Positions 26,123 to 33,941 of a stretch of DNA of 64,000 bases are shown in pieces (positions within the stretch are counted from its first letter, which is position 1; every line of letters starts with the position of its first letter). Source of the stretch: Mameliella sp. MMSF_3455. GTDB taxonomy: Bacteria; Pseudomonadota; Alphaproteobacteria; Rhodobacterales; Rhodobacteraceae. Position numbers and translations under genes: made by a program. The stretch is from assembly GCF_030733205.1 (NCBI RefSeq), contig NZ_JASHJL010000021.1, positions 1-64,000 on the forward strand, in the 5' to 3' direction. Below the pieces are notes generated by a model. It ran no database searches, was not told where the DNA came from, and worked only from the letters and a program-made list of their open reading frames with translations.

Positions 26123-27634
26123 CTATTCGAATCCGACCGGGCGGATCATCAGATCCCATCCCGCCAGCGCCGGCACGTCGATGTAGCGGGCGCTGGCCCA
26201 GCCGGTCTGCCCGCCGTTCCGGACCTGGTACCAGACCCCCTGCCCGTCCGCCGAAAGGGCGCAATCCAGCACATCGACCGGCGTTCCCTCGGACCAGCGG
26301 GCAAGCCGGTCGCCGCCGGGCGCGGTGCGGATGTTGACGTTGGACCCGAGCCGCGCACCGGACCAGTCCATCGGCAGGATCGGCGCCTCGGGCGCATCGT
26401 AAAGCTCACCGACCCAACTGTAGGCCTCCGGGTCTTCCTCTTCGAAGAACCGGTTGCCCGCGTCCCAGCGGTAGTAGCGTGTGGTCAACTGCCCGCCGTG
26501 ACAGCCGAGGCTGTCCGCAAGCAGGGCGCCGGTGGCGCGTGGCAGGGTGTCGCCGTGCTGGCTGTAGCCATAGTCGTTGCGTGGCGCGGCACACCAGCCG
26601 CCGCCAGTGGATTGGCGGCCACAGTCGCCGAAGGGCGTGATGCCCAATGTGTCGCCCTCCTGCCACTCGATGCTGCATCCATCGTTGGCCAGCCGGCGGT
26701 CGCCGTATCTTTCGAACAGGGTCCGCAGCGGTGTGTCATCGGGAAACTCGCTGCCAATTTCGACCGGCCAGAACTCGTACCCGGCGGCGATCATGTCCCG
26801 GCCCTTTGAGTAAGTCAGGTACTGGCACATGTTGAACGCGTCGCGCTGGGTCAGCCCCGCCAGCGCAAGCGGCGTGCCGCCCTTGGGTCCGGCGACGGGA
26901 ACAAAAACCATGAAGCGCGTCACCAACCCGCCGCGCAGCAGGAAGAAATCATTCGGCCGGCGATAGTGCAGTGCGTTTTGCACCAAGGCCGAAGGCGCGA
27001 TGCCGTTGCCGATCAATTGGATGTACTCCGACATGATCTGGTAGGTCAGATCCATCGCGGCGGCGATTTCCGTCTGCCGGGCCTGCTGGTCCAGCGGGAC
27101 GAACGGCATGTGAAAGCCCAACCGCGCGCCCTGTTCGACATAGCGCACCGACCGGCCGGAATCGCGTGGCAGGGCCGCCAGCGCAAAGGCCACGGCGCAG
27201 GCGGACATGCATTCGCTTTCGGCCAGCACGACAACACCGTTCAGCGCGGGATCGCCGTTGCCCTGACGGTACAGGCGCAGGGTTTCGCCCATCGCCACGC
27301 CTTCGAGGAAGTTGCCGCCCGGGCTGTCAAGGACGACGGCAAAGGAGGTGACCGAGTCCTCGGGGCCGATCAGCGCGGCCAGCCGTTCGGCATCGCCGGG
27401 TTCGATCACACCGGAAACGGAGATGATCCGCAGCCCGCCGTAATAGGGATGGTTCACGGATCCGGCGGGCAACAGGACGGGGCTGTTGCGGCCCGCGTTG
27501 GTGTCCTCTCCGTAGATCGGCCAGAGCTGGGCCAGCCTTGGGCGCAGGTCATCGCGCAGTGAAATCTCGGCCGCCTGGGCCGCGCCGCCAACAAAGGCCA
27601 GCGCCGCGGCGAGGACCGCGCGGATCACGCCCAT
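26123..27634 (-). CDS. Secreted ClpP-like (COG3904-type) protein with C-terminal SH3 domain
   Basis: A 503-residue exported protein. A signal peptide (residues 1-21, ending GGAAQAAE) leads into a ClpP/crotonase-fold region at about 55-220: LDSPGGNFLEGVAMGETL, then ESECMSACAVAFALA with the likely nucleophile Ser in MSAC, then LGFHMPF with a candidate His. A middle region with several Cys (CGRQ, WCAAP, LGCHGG) follows, and the last about 80 residues form a bacterial SH3-like domain (LGSNVNIRTAPGGDRLARWSEGTPVDVL). The ATG at 27634 overlaps the stop of the upstream trypsin-like protease gene (TGATG), so the two are coupled. Expected in the periplasm, perhaps at the cell wall. Activity and substrate are unknown. 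Confidence 0.75.
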   Translation of the reverse strand: MGVIRAVLAAALAFVGGAAQAAEISLRDDLRPRLAQLWPIYGEDTNAGRNSPVLLPAGSVNHPYYGGLRIISVSGVIEPGDAERLAALIGPEDSVTSFAVVLDSPGGNFLEGVAMGETLRLYRQGNGDPALNGVVVLAESECMSACAVAFALAALPRDSGRSVRYVEQGARLGFHMPFVPLDQQARQTEIAAAMDLTYQIMSEYIQLIGNGIAPSALVQNALHYRRPNDFFLLRGGLVTRFMVFVPVAGPKGGTPLALAGLTQRDAFNMCQYLTYSKGRDMIAAGYEFWPVEIGSEFPDDTPLRTLFERYGDRRLANDGCSIEWQEGDTLGITPFGDCGRQSTGGGWCAAPRNDYGYSQHGDTLPRATGALLADSLGCHGGQLTTRYYRWDAGNRFFEEEDPEAYSWVGELYDAPEAPILPMDWSGARLGSNVNIRTAPGGDRLARWSEGTPVDVLDCALSADGQGVWYQVRNGGQTGWASARYIDVPALAGWDLMIRPVGFE

Positions 27635-28842
27635 CACTCGATCACGTAGCTCTTGAAGGCATAGTCGACGGTGCCGCCATCGAGTGTGACCTTGCCCGAA
27701 AGCTGCCCCTTGTTGAGGTCCGCCAGCACAAGCCGCAGCGCCGATTTCAGCTCTGCCGCGTCGCTGACGCCGCTGCTGCTGCACAGGTATCCGATGCGAT
27801 GTTCGCCTTTTTCGTCCTGCTCCTGCACGACGACGGCATATTGGCTGGTGGGGGTGACCTGATAGCGGGTCTGGCCGGGCCCAAGATCGACCTTTTCGAA
27901 AATCTCCAGCGGGATCGGTGTCAGTTGCAGGCTGGGCGAGATGTCGACGAAGGCCGGCGTGCAGTCCGATGGCATATCGGCCACCAGAGACAGTTCCCCG
28001 CCCACCCCGAGGCTGTCGGGAAAGGCCGACATGAGCATCGGCTGGGGTTTGGGTGCGGGCAAGGGCCCCGGTTTCAGAACCTTCGACTGGCCGATGATCT
28101 CGGCCATCGGGATGCCGTAGTTGATGCCCACGTTGCGGTTGCCGGAATTGTGCAGCGCGATCACCTGGCGGGCGGAACTGTCGATGATCGGAGAGCCGGA
28201 ATTGCCGCCCAGCGTATCGCAGGTATGGCGCACCCGCTGACCGGACTGGGACTCGGGCGCCTTTTCCAGCGGCGGGCGCGCGGCGCGGCAGCCCTCGCGG
28301 CTGATGTGCTGGGACTTGCCCATAGGGTGGCCGATGATCCAGAAGGGCATCCCCTCGACCGGCGGGGCCGAGGAGAGCGGCAGCGGCGGAAAGCGGTCGA
28401 TCGGCACGCCCGTCACCTCGAGCACGGAATAATCCAGTTCCGCCGAGCTTTCGACCGGGACCGGGTTGACGGCGAAACGGGCGGTTTCCTCGTCCCGGCC
28501 CGGTTCGACGAAACCGGCGATCCAGGTGACCGAGGTGATTTCGGTGGCGCCGATGCGCGGGTCTTCCAGTACGCCGGGAATGCAATGGTAGTTGGTCATG
28601 ATATGGGTGGCATCCACCAGGAAGGCGGTGCAGGGGTTTTCGCCCGCGTCTGTCCGGATCTGCAGCTTGCCGACGCCGCGGCCCAGTTTCCGGAAATCCG
28701 CGCTGGGAGAATAGGTGTAGATCGCCTCGTTGTTGTAGCCCTCGATGGCCAGTTCCTTGACGATACCGTCATCCGCGCAAAGCGCGGCAGGCAGGGCGAC
28801 AAGCGTGGCGGCCAGGGCCGGGAGGCGGGCAAAGAGGGGCAT
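27634..28842 (-). CDS. Secreted trypsin-like serine protease
   Basis: A 402-residue exported protease of the chymotrypsin fold. Signal peptide at 1-22 (LPAALCA). The catalytic triad is visible: His in MTNYHC near residue 83, Asp in AELDYSVLEV near 136, Ser in TLGGNSGSPIID near 213. No PDZ domain follows; instead about 160 C-terminal residues of a beta-rich region with a Cys pair (SDCTPAF, GYLCSSS) that I cannot assign. The start at 28842 puts the signal peptide first; an earlier in-frame ATG adds 12 polar residues. It is the first gene of a two-gene operon with the ClpP-like/SH3 protein. Confidence 0.82.
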   Translation of the reverse strand: MPLFARLPALAATLVALPAALCADDGIVKELAIEGYNNEAIYTYSPSADFRKLGRGVGKLQIRTDAGENPCTAFLVDATHIMTNYHCIPGVLEDPRIGATEITSVTWIAGFVEPGRDEETARFAVNPVPVESSAELDYSVLEVTGVPIDRFPPLPLSSAPPVEGMPFWIIGHPMGKSQHISREGCRAARPPLEKAPESQSGQRVRHTCDTLGGNSGSPIIDSSARQVIALHNSGNRNVGINYGIPMAEIIGQSKVLKPGPLPAPKPQPMLMSAFPDSLGVGGELSLVADMPSDCTPAFVDISPSLQLTPIPLEIFEKVDLGPGQTRYQVTPTSQYAVVVQEQDEKGEHRIGYLCSSSGVSDAAELKSALRLVLADLNKGQLSGKVTLDGGTVDYAFKSYVIE

Positions 28843-29157
28843 GGCAATCCTCTGGTCAGACAAATCCGCGGCAACCATAGCAAATCCCTACCTGCGCGCT
28901 TGGAAAAAATGCGGTAAGTGAAAACGAAAGCGATTTCGTCTATCCTGTCGCAACAACTTCAGGGGGCCACGATGCACCGTTCCTTTTCCTTTCCGCCAAT
29001 TGGCCGTCGCGCCCGGCCCGCGCCGGGCCTTGCGCGCATCGGCAGGATGGGACGTGGCTTTGACGCCCGGGTTGCGGCCACCGCCTTGAACCGCCGGCGA
29101 CAATGGGCAATCGTGCGCCCCGCTGTGCTTTCCTTTCGACCAACGCTGGATATTGCC
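28843..29157. other. Divergent region between protease operon and ompA-like gene
   Basis: About 315 nt. A small dyad CGAAA-GCGA-TTTCG is at 28925-28938. The region from 28971 to 29157 is open in the ompA-like frame, but it lacks a signal sequence and looks non-coding. Promoters for both directions should lie here; I cannot place them. Confidence 0.4.
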
Positions 29158-29826
29158 ATGACCAAGACAATGTTTCCCCTTCTTGCCGCCGCGCTGGTCC
29201 TTCCCTCCGCGGCCCTCGCCCAGTCGACCGTGACGCTGGACAGTTTTTCGCTGGGTGATGCGCCCAAGCCCGATGCCGACGCCGCCGAGATGCGCGATTG
29301 CCTTGTCGACCCTTCTGCCTGCGAGAACTCCGAATTCAGCGGCGGCTCAAAGTTCACGCTGGACGACGTGGTCAACCTGGGCGTGGTCAAGCGCCAGCCC
29401 AAGCCGCCCGCCTCGGAGACGCAGGCCCGGATCGGCGGGACCATCGCCGTGGAAGACCGCACAAAGAAACCCGAGCCGCTGCCGACCATCGACCTGGAAG
29501 TGCTGTTTGACTATGGATCGGACGCGCTGACCCCGCAGGCGATGGCGAAACTGTCGACCCTTGCCAATGCGCTCAGCGATCCGCGGCTGAAGGACAGCAA
29601 GCTGATCTTCATCGGCCATACGGACGCGGTGGGCAGTGCAGAATACAACAAGGCGCTGTCACAGCGCCGCGCGAATTCGGTCGCGCGCTTCGTGCAAGGC
29701 ACCATGAGCCTGGGCACCGGCCAGATCGAGGCGGTGGGCGTGGGGTTTGACTATCTCAAGAACACCCGCCGTCCCGACGCGGCCGAAAACCGGCGCGTGC
29801 AGCTGGTCCTGGTGCCCGGCGCCTGA
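29158..29826 (+). CDS. OmpA family protein
   Basis: A 222-residue protein with a signal peptide (1-20, ending AALAQ) and a C-terminal OmpA-like peptidoglycan-binding domain at about 105-220: LEVLFDYGSDALTPQAMAKL, then IFIGHTDAVGSAEYNKALSQRRANSVARF. The N-terminal part (about 21-100) is short, Asp/Pro-rich and has a Cys pair (RDCLVDPSACEN), so it is not a beta-barrel. It is therefore a small periplasmic peptidoglycan-binding protein, not a full porin. The ATG at 29158 gives the signal peptide. A terminator follows at 29851. Confidence 0.87.
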   Translation: MTKTMFPLLAAALVLPSAALAQSTVTLDSFSLGDAPKPDADAAEMRDCLVDPSACENSEFSGGSKFTLDDVVNLGVVKRQPKPPASETQARIGGTIAVEDRTKKPEPLPTIDLEVLFDYGSDALTPQAMAKLSTLANALSDPRLKDSKLIFIGHTDAVGSAEYNKALSQRRANSVARFVQGTMSLGTGQIEAVGVGFDYLKNTRRPDAAENRRVQLVLVPGA

Positions 29827-29850
29827 CCAGCCGGACGGTTTGCCGACGAC

Positions 29851-29875
29851 AAGGGGGCCCATCGGCCCCCTTTTT
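29851..29875 (+). terminator. Rho-independent terminator after ompA-like gene
   Basis: Arms GGGGGCC and GGCCCCC around CATC, flanked by AA and followed by five Ts, 26 nt after the stop. Confidence 0.9.
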
Positions 29876-29927
29876 GCTGCGCGCATGGGCAAAGACCGGC
29901 AAATGGGGCCGGTTTTTGGCCCCGACA

Positions 29928-29951
29928 GAATTTTACCGTTTGATAAAATTC
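29928..29951. promoter_or_regulatory. Inverted repeat upstream of preT, possible operator
   Basis: Perfect 8-bp arms GAATTTTA and TAAAATTC separated by 8 bp, 49 nt before the preT start, in an otherwise G+C-rich leader. It differs from the RutR-type site at 33878, so a different regulator may bind here. Confidence 0.45.
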
Positions 29952-30000
29952 CGACCTGTGGCAGGCTGATTCCACAAGAACATGAAAACAGGGAGAGGCC

Positions 30001-31335
30001 ATGACCAGCCCGCAGACCCCCGGCATCCAGTCCGGGCGCCTCAGCCAGGATCAGTTGGCTCGGAACTTCGAGGATCTTCACGCGCCTTACGACCCGCACG
30101 AGGCGGCGGTGGCAGCGGACCGCTGCTATTTCTGCCACGATGCGCCCTGCGTGACCGCCTGCCCGACCGAGATCGACATCCCGCTGTTCATCCGGCAGAT
30201 CGCCACCGGCCAGCCGGAAGCGGCGGCGAAGACGATCTTTGAACAGAACATCCTGGGCGGCATGTGCGCCCGGGTCTGCCCGACCGAAACGCTCTGTGAA
30301 GAGGCCTGCGTGCGCGAGACCGCCGAGGGCAAGCCGGTCGAGATCGGGCGCCTGCAACGCTATTCCACCGATGCGCTGATGGCGCGGCAGGGCCATCCCT
30401 TCGACCGCGCGGCCGAAACCGGCAAGCGCGTGGCAGTGGTCGGCGCTGGCCCGGCGGGCCTGGCCTGTGCGCATCGCCTGGCGATGAAGGGCCATGCCGT
30501 CACGATCTACGAGGCGCGCCCCCGCCCCGGCGGGCTGAACGAATACGGCATCGCCGCCTACAAGACGGTGGACGGCTTTGCGGCGCGCGAGGTCGACTGG
30601 CTGATGGGCATCGGCGGAATCACCATCGAATACGGCAGCACGCTGGGGGTCGAGGTGACCCTGGAGGGCCTGCGCGAGAACTTCGACGCGGTGTTCCTGG
30701 GGGTCGGCCTGGCCGGGGTGAACCTGCTGGAACTCGAGGGGGGCGAAAAGGCCGGGGTCGAGGACGCCGTGCGTTTTATCGCCGACCTGCGGCAAAGCGA
30801 AGACCTGGCCGCCCTGCCGGTGGGCCGCAACGTGGTGGTGATCGGCGGCGGCATGACCGCCGTGGACGCCGCCGTGCAGTCGAAACTGCTGGGCGCCGAG
30901 AACGTGACGCTGGCCTATCGCCGGTCGCGCGAAGAGATGCCGGCCAGCGGCTTTGAACAGGACCTGGCGGCGTCAAAGGGCGTGCGGCTGATGTTCAACG
31001 TGATGCCGGTGGCCATGCACGGCAACGGCGCGGTGCGCGAGATCGAACTGGAATACACCGCACTGGTGGACGGCAAGCTGCAGGGCACGGGCGAAACCAT
31101 GCGCCTGCCTGCCGACCAGGTGTTCCGGGCCATCGGCCAGACCCTGGCGCCGGTCGAGGGGCTGGACCTGGACGGCCGCAAGCTCAAGGTGACGGAGACA
31201 GGCCGCACCTCTCTCGCGGGGGTCTGGGCCGGGGGCGACTGCACGCCCGGCGAGGACCTGACCGTGGTCGCCGTGGCCGAGGGCCGCGACGCCGCAGAGG
31301 ACATTCACGCGACGCTGATGGCGACGGCGGGGTAA
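30001..31335 (+). CDS. preT: NAD(P)-dependent dihydropyrimidine dehydrogenase, PreT subunit
   Basis: A 444-residue flavoprotein equal to the N-terminal half of mammalian dihydropyrimidine dehydrogenase. Cysteines for two [4Fe-4S] clusters are in CYFCHDAPCVTACP (about 42-55) and MCARVCPTETLCEEAC (about 89-104). The FAD-binding GAGPAGLACAHRL is near 150, the NAD(P)-binding VVVIGGGMTAVDAA near 279, and the closing WAGGDCTPGEDLTVVAVAEGRDAA is typical of the GltD-like fold. It passes electrons from NAD(P)H to PreA for the reduction of uracil/thymine. GGGAGAGG precedes the ATG. PreA follows 38 nt downstream. Confidence 0.95.
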   Translation: MTSPQTPGIQSGRLSQDQLARNFEDLHAPYDPHEAAVAADRCYFCHDAPCVTACPTEIDIPLFIRQIATGQPEAAAKTIFEQNILGGMCARVCPTETLCEEACVRETAEGKPVEIGRLQRYSTDALMARQGHPFDRAAETGKRVAVVGAGPAGLACAHRLAMKGHAVTIYEARPRPGGLNEYGIAAYKTVDGFAAREVDWLMGIGGITIEYGSTLGVEVTLEGLRENFDAVFLGVGLAGVNLLELEGGEKAGVEDAVRFIADLRQSEDLAALPVGRNVVVIGGGMTAVDAAVQSKLLGAENVTLAYRRSREEMPASGFEQDLAASKGVRLMFNVMPVAMHGNGAVREIELEYTALVDGKLQGTGETMRLPADQVFRAIGQTLAPVEGLDLDGRKLKVTETGRTSLAGVWAGGDCTPGEDLTVVAVAEGRDAAEDIHATLMATAG

Positions 31336-31373
31336 ACCCCGCCCGACGCCTCACCCCCAACGGGAGACGAGAC

Positions 31374-32678
31374 ATGGCTGATCTGACAACCGACTTCCTG
31401 GGCATCACCTCGCCCAACCCCTTCTGGCTGGCCTCGGCGCCGCCGACCGACAAGGAATACAACGTCCGCCGCGCCTTTGAGGCGGGCTGGGGCGGTGTCG
31501 TCTGGAAGACCCTGGGCGCCGAAGGACCGCCCGTGGTCAACGTGAACGGGCCGCGCTATGGCGTGATTCACGGCGCCGACCGGCGCGTGCTGGGCATCAA
31601 CAACATCGAGTTGATCACCGACCGGCCCCTGGAAACCAATCTCGAAGAAATGGCGCGGGTCAAGGCGGACTACCCCGATCGCGCGCTGATCGCCTCGATC
31701 ATGGTGCCCTGCGACGAGGCCAGCTGGAAGGCGATCCTGCCGCGCGTGGCGGAGACCGGCTGTGACGGGATCGAGCTGAACTTTGGCTGTCCGCACGGCA
31801 TGTCCGAACGCGGCATGGGCAGCGCCGTGGGCCAGGTGCCGGAATACATCGAGATGGTCACCCGCTGGTGCAAGCAGTATTACGACAAGCCGGTGATCGT
31901 GAAGCTGACGCCCAATATCACCGACATCCGCAAACCCGCCACGGCGGCGAAGAACGGCGGCGCCGATGCGGTGAGCCTGATCAACACGATCAATTCGATC
32001 ACCTCGGTCGATCTCGACAATTTCGCGCCCGAACCGACCATCGACGGCAAGGGCAGCCACGGCGGCTATTGCGGCCCGGCAGTCAAACCCATCGCCCTGT
32101 CGATGGTCTCGGAGATCGCCCGCAACGCCGACACCCACGGCCTGCCGATCAGCGGCATCGGCGGCGTGACGACCTGGCGCGACGCGGCCGAGTTCATGGT
32201 GCTGGGCTGCGGCAACGTGCAGGTCTGCACGGCGGCGATGACCTATGGCTTCAAGATCGTCGAGGAGATGAAGCGCGGGCTGAGCCAGTGGATGGACGAG
32301 AAGGGCTATCGCTCGACCTCCGAATTCATCGGCAAGGCGGTGCCCAATGTCACCGACTGGCAGTACCTGAACCTGAACTACGTCACCAAGGCCAAGATCG
32401 ACCAGGACGCCTGCATCAAGTGCGGCCGCTGCTATGCCGCCTGCGAGGACACCAGCCACCAGGCGATCTGGATGAAGGAAGGCCGGGTCTTCGAGGTCAA
32501 CGACGCGGAATGCGTGGCCTGCAACCTTTGCATCGACGTCTGCCCCGTCGAGGATTGCATCACGATGGAACGGATGGAGGCCGGCAGCACCGACCCGCGC
32601 ACCGGCAAGACCGTGTCGGACGACTATGCCAACTGGACCACGCATCCGAACAACCCGATGGCCAAAGCCGCGGAGTGA
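31374..32678 (+). CDS. preA: Dihydropyrimidine dehydrogenase catalytic subunit PreA
   Basis: A 434-residue FMN enzyme that reduces uracil or thymine to the 5,6-dihydro form with PreT. The dihydroorotate-dehydrogenase-like barrel begins LTTDFLGITSPNPFWLASAP; the conserved NFGCPHGMSERGMGSAVGQ is near 138-157. The C-terminus carries a ferredoxin-like domain with two [4Fe-4S] motifs, CIKCGRCYAAC (about 346-356) and CVACNLCIDVCP (about 381-392). Length is as in bacterial PreA. The distal hydrolytic steps are encoded downstream at 33.9-37.3 kb. Confidence 0.95.
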   Translation: MADLTTDFLGITSPNPFWLASAPPTDKEYNVRRAFEAGWGGVVWKTLGAEGPPVVNVNGPRYGVIHGADRRVLGINNIELITDRPLETNLEEMARVKADYPDRALIASIMVPCDEASWKAILPRVAETGCDGIELNFGCPHGMSERGMGSAVGQVPEYIEMVTRWCKQYYDKPVIVKLTPNITDIRKPATAAKNGGADAVSLINTINSITSVDLDNFAPEPTIDGKGSHGGYCGPAVKPIALSMVSEIARNADTHGLPISGIGGVTTWRDAAEFMVLGCGNVQVCTAAMTYGFKIVEEMKRGLSQWMDEKGYRSTSEFIGKAVPNVTDWQYLNLNYVTKAKIDQDACIKCGRCYAACEDTSHQAIWMKEGRVFEVNDAECVACNLCIDVCPVEDCITMERMEAGSTDPRTGKTVSDDYANWTTHPNNPMAKAAE

Positions 32679-32685
32679 CGCGGGA

Positions 32686-32718
32686 GGGGCCGTGCCCCAT
32701 CGCCTGCGGCACGGCCCC
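32686..32718 (+). other. Long-stem hairpin after preA
   Basis: Perfect 11-bp arms GGGGCCGTGCC and GGCACGGCCCC with an 11-nt loop, starting 8 nt after the preA stop and without a T-run; probably a 3'-end or processing structure ahead of a second hairpin at 32747. Confidence 0.55.
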
Positions 32719-32746
32719 GTCGGGGCATGTGACAAGGAAGCAAGGG

Positions 32747-32780
32747 AAGCGCCGGAGCGGGATGGCCGTTCCGGCGCTTT
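32747..32780 (+). terminator. Probable terminator of preTA
   Basis: Perfect 10-bp arms AAGCGCCGGA and TCCGGCGCTT with a 13-nt loop, ending in TTT. The short T-run makes it less certain than the other terminators here. Confidence 0.5.
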
Positions 32781-32858
32781 GCACATCCGGGGGCCGGTCG
32801 CGCCGGGGGCTTGCCCGGCGCCACGCGGCTTGCCATTCTGCGCGGTGGGAGGCGGATC

Positions 32859-33161
32859 ATGGCGCTGTTCAATCTCACCCGCTGGCCGGGTTTTGCCGTG
32901 TTCCTGCTGGCCGGCGGGGCGGCAGTGACCTTTGCCTTCGTGACCGTGAACCTGTTTTCACAGGCCATGGCCAGCCTCGCCTTTCTCAAGAAATTCGGCT
33001 GGGAGGCGATCCGCCACGGGGCGCTGTGGCAGGTGGCCGAACTGGCGGTCTGGGGGGCGCTGTCGCTGTTCTGCTGGCTGGTGTTCAAGGTCTGCGAACA
33101 CCAGCTGACGGACCGCTACCTGACCTGGGCGCGCCGCAGACCCGAGCGCGACGACCGCTAG
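32859..33161 (+). CDS. Small two-span membrane protein
   Basis: A 100-residue hydrophobic protein of unknown function. Helices span about 10-33 (FAVFLLAGGAAVTFAFVTVNLF) and 55-75 (AELAVWGALSLFCWLVFKV), with a basic C-terminal tail. The ATG at 32859 has GGGAGG seven to nine bases upstream. It lies between preA and the convergent rutR gene, which it overlaps by 4 nt. A role in the pyrimidine locus is possible by position only. Confidence 0.6.
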   Translation: MALFNLTRWPGFAVFLLAGGAAVTFAFVTVNLFSQAMASLAFLKKFGWEAIRHGALWQVAELAVWGALSLFCWLVFKVCEHQLTDRYLTWARRRPERDDR

Positions 33162-33799
33162 GGCGTCAGCAGGCGCCGGAACAGCACGTCGAGATGCGTT
33201 TCGGCCCCCGGAAAGGGATCATCCGCGTTCAGCACGGCGCGCACCTGCACGTCGAAATCCGCGTAATGCTGGGTCAGCGACCAGACAGAGAACATCAGGT
33301 GGCGCGGGTCGACCGGCGCCAGCCGTCCCTCGGCGATCCAGCCGTCGATCACCGTCGACAGATTGTCGACCATGCCCCGCAACTCGCCCTCGAGCACGGG
33401 CATGATGCGCGGCGCGCCCTGCACGATCTCGTTGGCGAAGAGCCGACTTTCGCGGGGAAAATCCCGCGACATCTGCAATTTCCGGCGGACGTAGCCAAGC
33501 AGTTCCTCGACCGGCTCTCCCTTTGGGTCGATGGCCTGCAACGGGTCCAGCCAGGTTTCCAGCAGCCCGCGCAGGAGCGCCTCGTAGATCGCCTCCTTGG
33601 AAGGGTAGTAATAAAGCAGGTTGGGTTTCGACAGGCCCGCCTCGCTGGCGATTCGATCCAGCGTGGCGCCGCGGAACCCGGCCTCGGAAAAGACCGTCAG
33701 ACCGGCCTCGAGGATCGCCTCGCGCTTGGCCTTCTGGATGCGTGTCTGAGGCACGGCCTTTCCGTTTTTCCCCGATGCCGATTTTCCGATCATGGCCAC
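33158..33799 (-). CDS. rutR: TetR family pyrimidine regulator RutR
   Basis: A 213-residue TetR-type repressor closely matching RutR. The HTH is at about 25-70 (ILEAGLTVFSEAGFRGATLDRIASEAGLSKPNLLYYYPSKEAIYEALL). The effector domain keeps RutR-type blocks: KLQMSRDFPRESRLFANEIVQGAP and IAEGRLAPVDPRHLMFSVWSLTQHYADFDVQVRAV. In E. coli RutR binds uracil or thymine, which releases it from DNA. Its gene is divergent from the amidohydrolase gene, and the shared gap holds a near-perfect RutR-type operator (33878-33899), so autoregulation and control of pyrimidine breakdown by its substrate are likely. Confidence 0.92.
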   Translation of the reverse strand: MAMIGKSASGKNGKAVPQTRIQKAKREAILEAGLTVFSEAGFRGATLDRIASEAGLSKPNLLYYYPSKEAIYEALLRGLLETWLDPLQAIDPKGEPVEELLGYVRRKLQMSRDFPRESRLFANEIVQGAPRIMPVLEGELRGMVDNLSTVIDGWIAEGRLAPVDPRHLMFSVWSLTQHYADFDVQVRAVLNADDPFPGAETHLDVLFRRLLTP

Positions 33800-33877
33800 G
33801 CGCCCCTGCCCTTTTTACCAGCATCTGCCGGATTTGACGGCAGGACGCTTGACTGACTCCATCCCTCTGGTAGCGTT

Positions 33878-33899
33878 GATTTGACCGGTTGGTCAAATC
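33878..33899. promoter_or_regulatory. RutR-type operator
   Basis: Perfect 9-bp arms GATTTGACC and GGTCAAATC around GGTT. The core TTGACC-4 bp-GGTCAA matches the E. coli RutR consensus (TTGACCAnnTGGTCAA) apart from the two inner bases. It lies between rutR and the amidohydrolase gene, 43 nt before the latter's ATG. Confidence 0.85.
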
Positions 33900-33941
33900 G
33901 GAACACCCGCGAGAGACGGGGAATTTCACGGGAGATACGAC

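Noticed and set aside
27635-28585. An upstream extension of the ClpP-like/SH3 gene through the protease gene
   Set aside because: The frame is open, but the ATG at 27634 with signal peptide and overlap is far better, and the extension is only another frame of the protease.
28918-29157. A longer start for the OmpA-family gene
   Set aside because: It would bury the signal peptide 80 residues inside the protein; ATG 29158 puts it first.
31868-33856. A 662-codon frame crossing preA, the hairpins and rutR
   Set aside because: It overlaps three better-supported genes and two hairpins, and its product has no recognisable domain.
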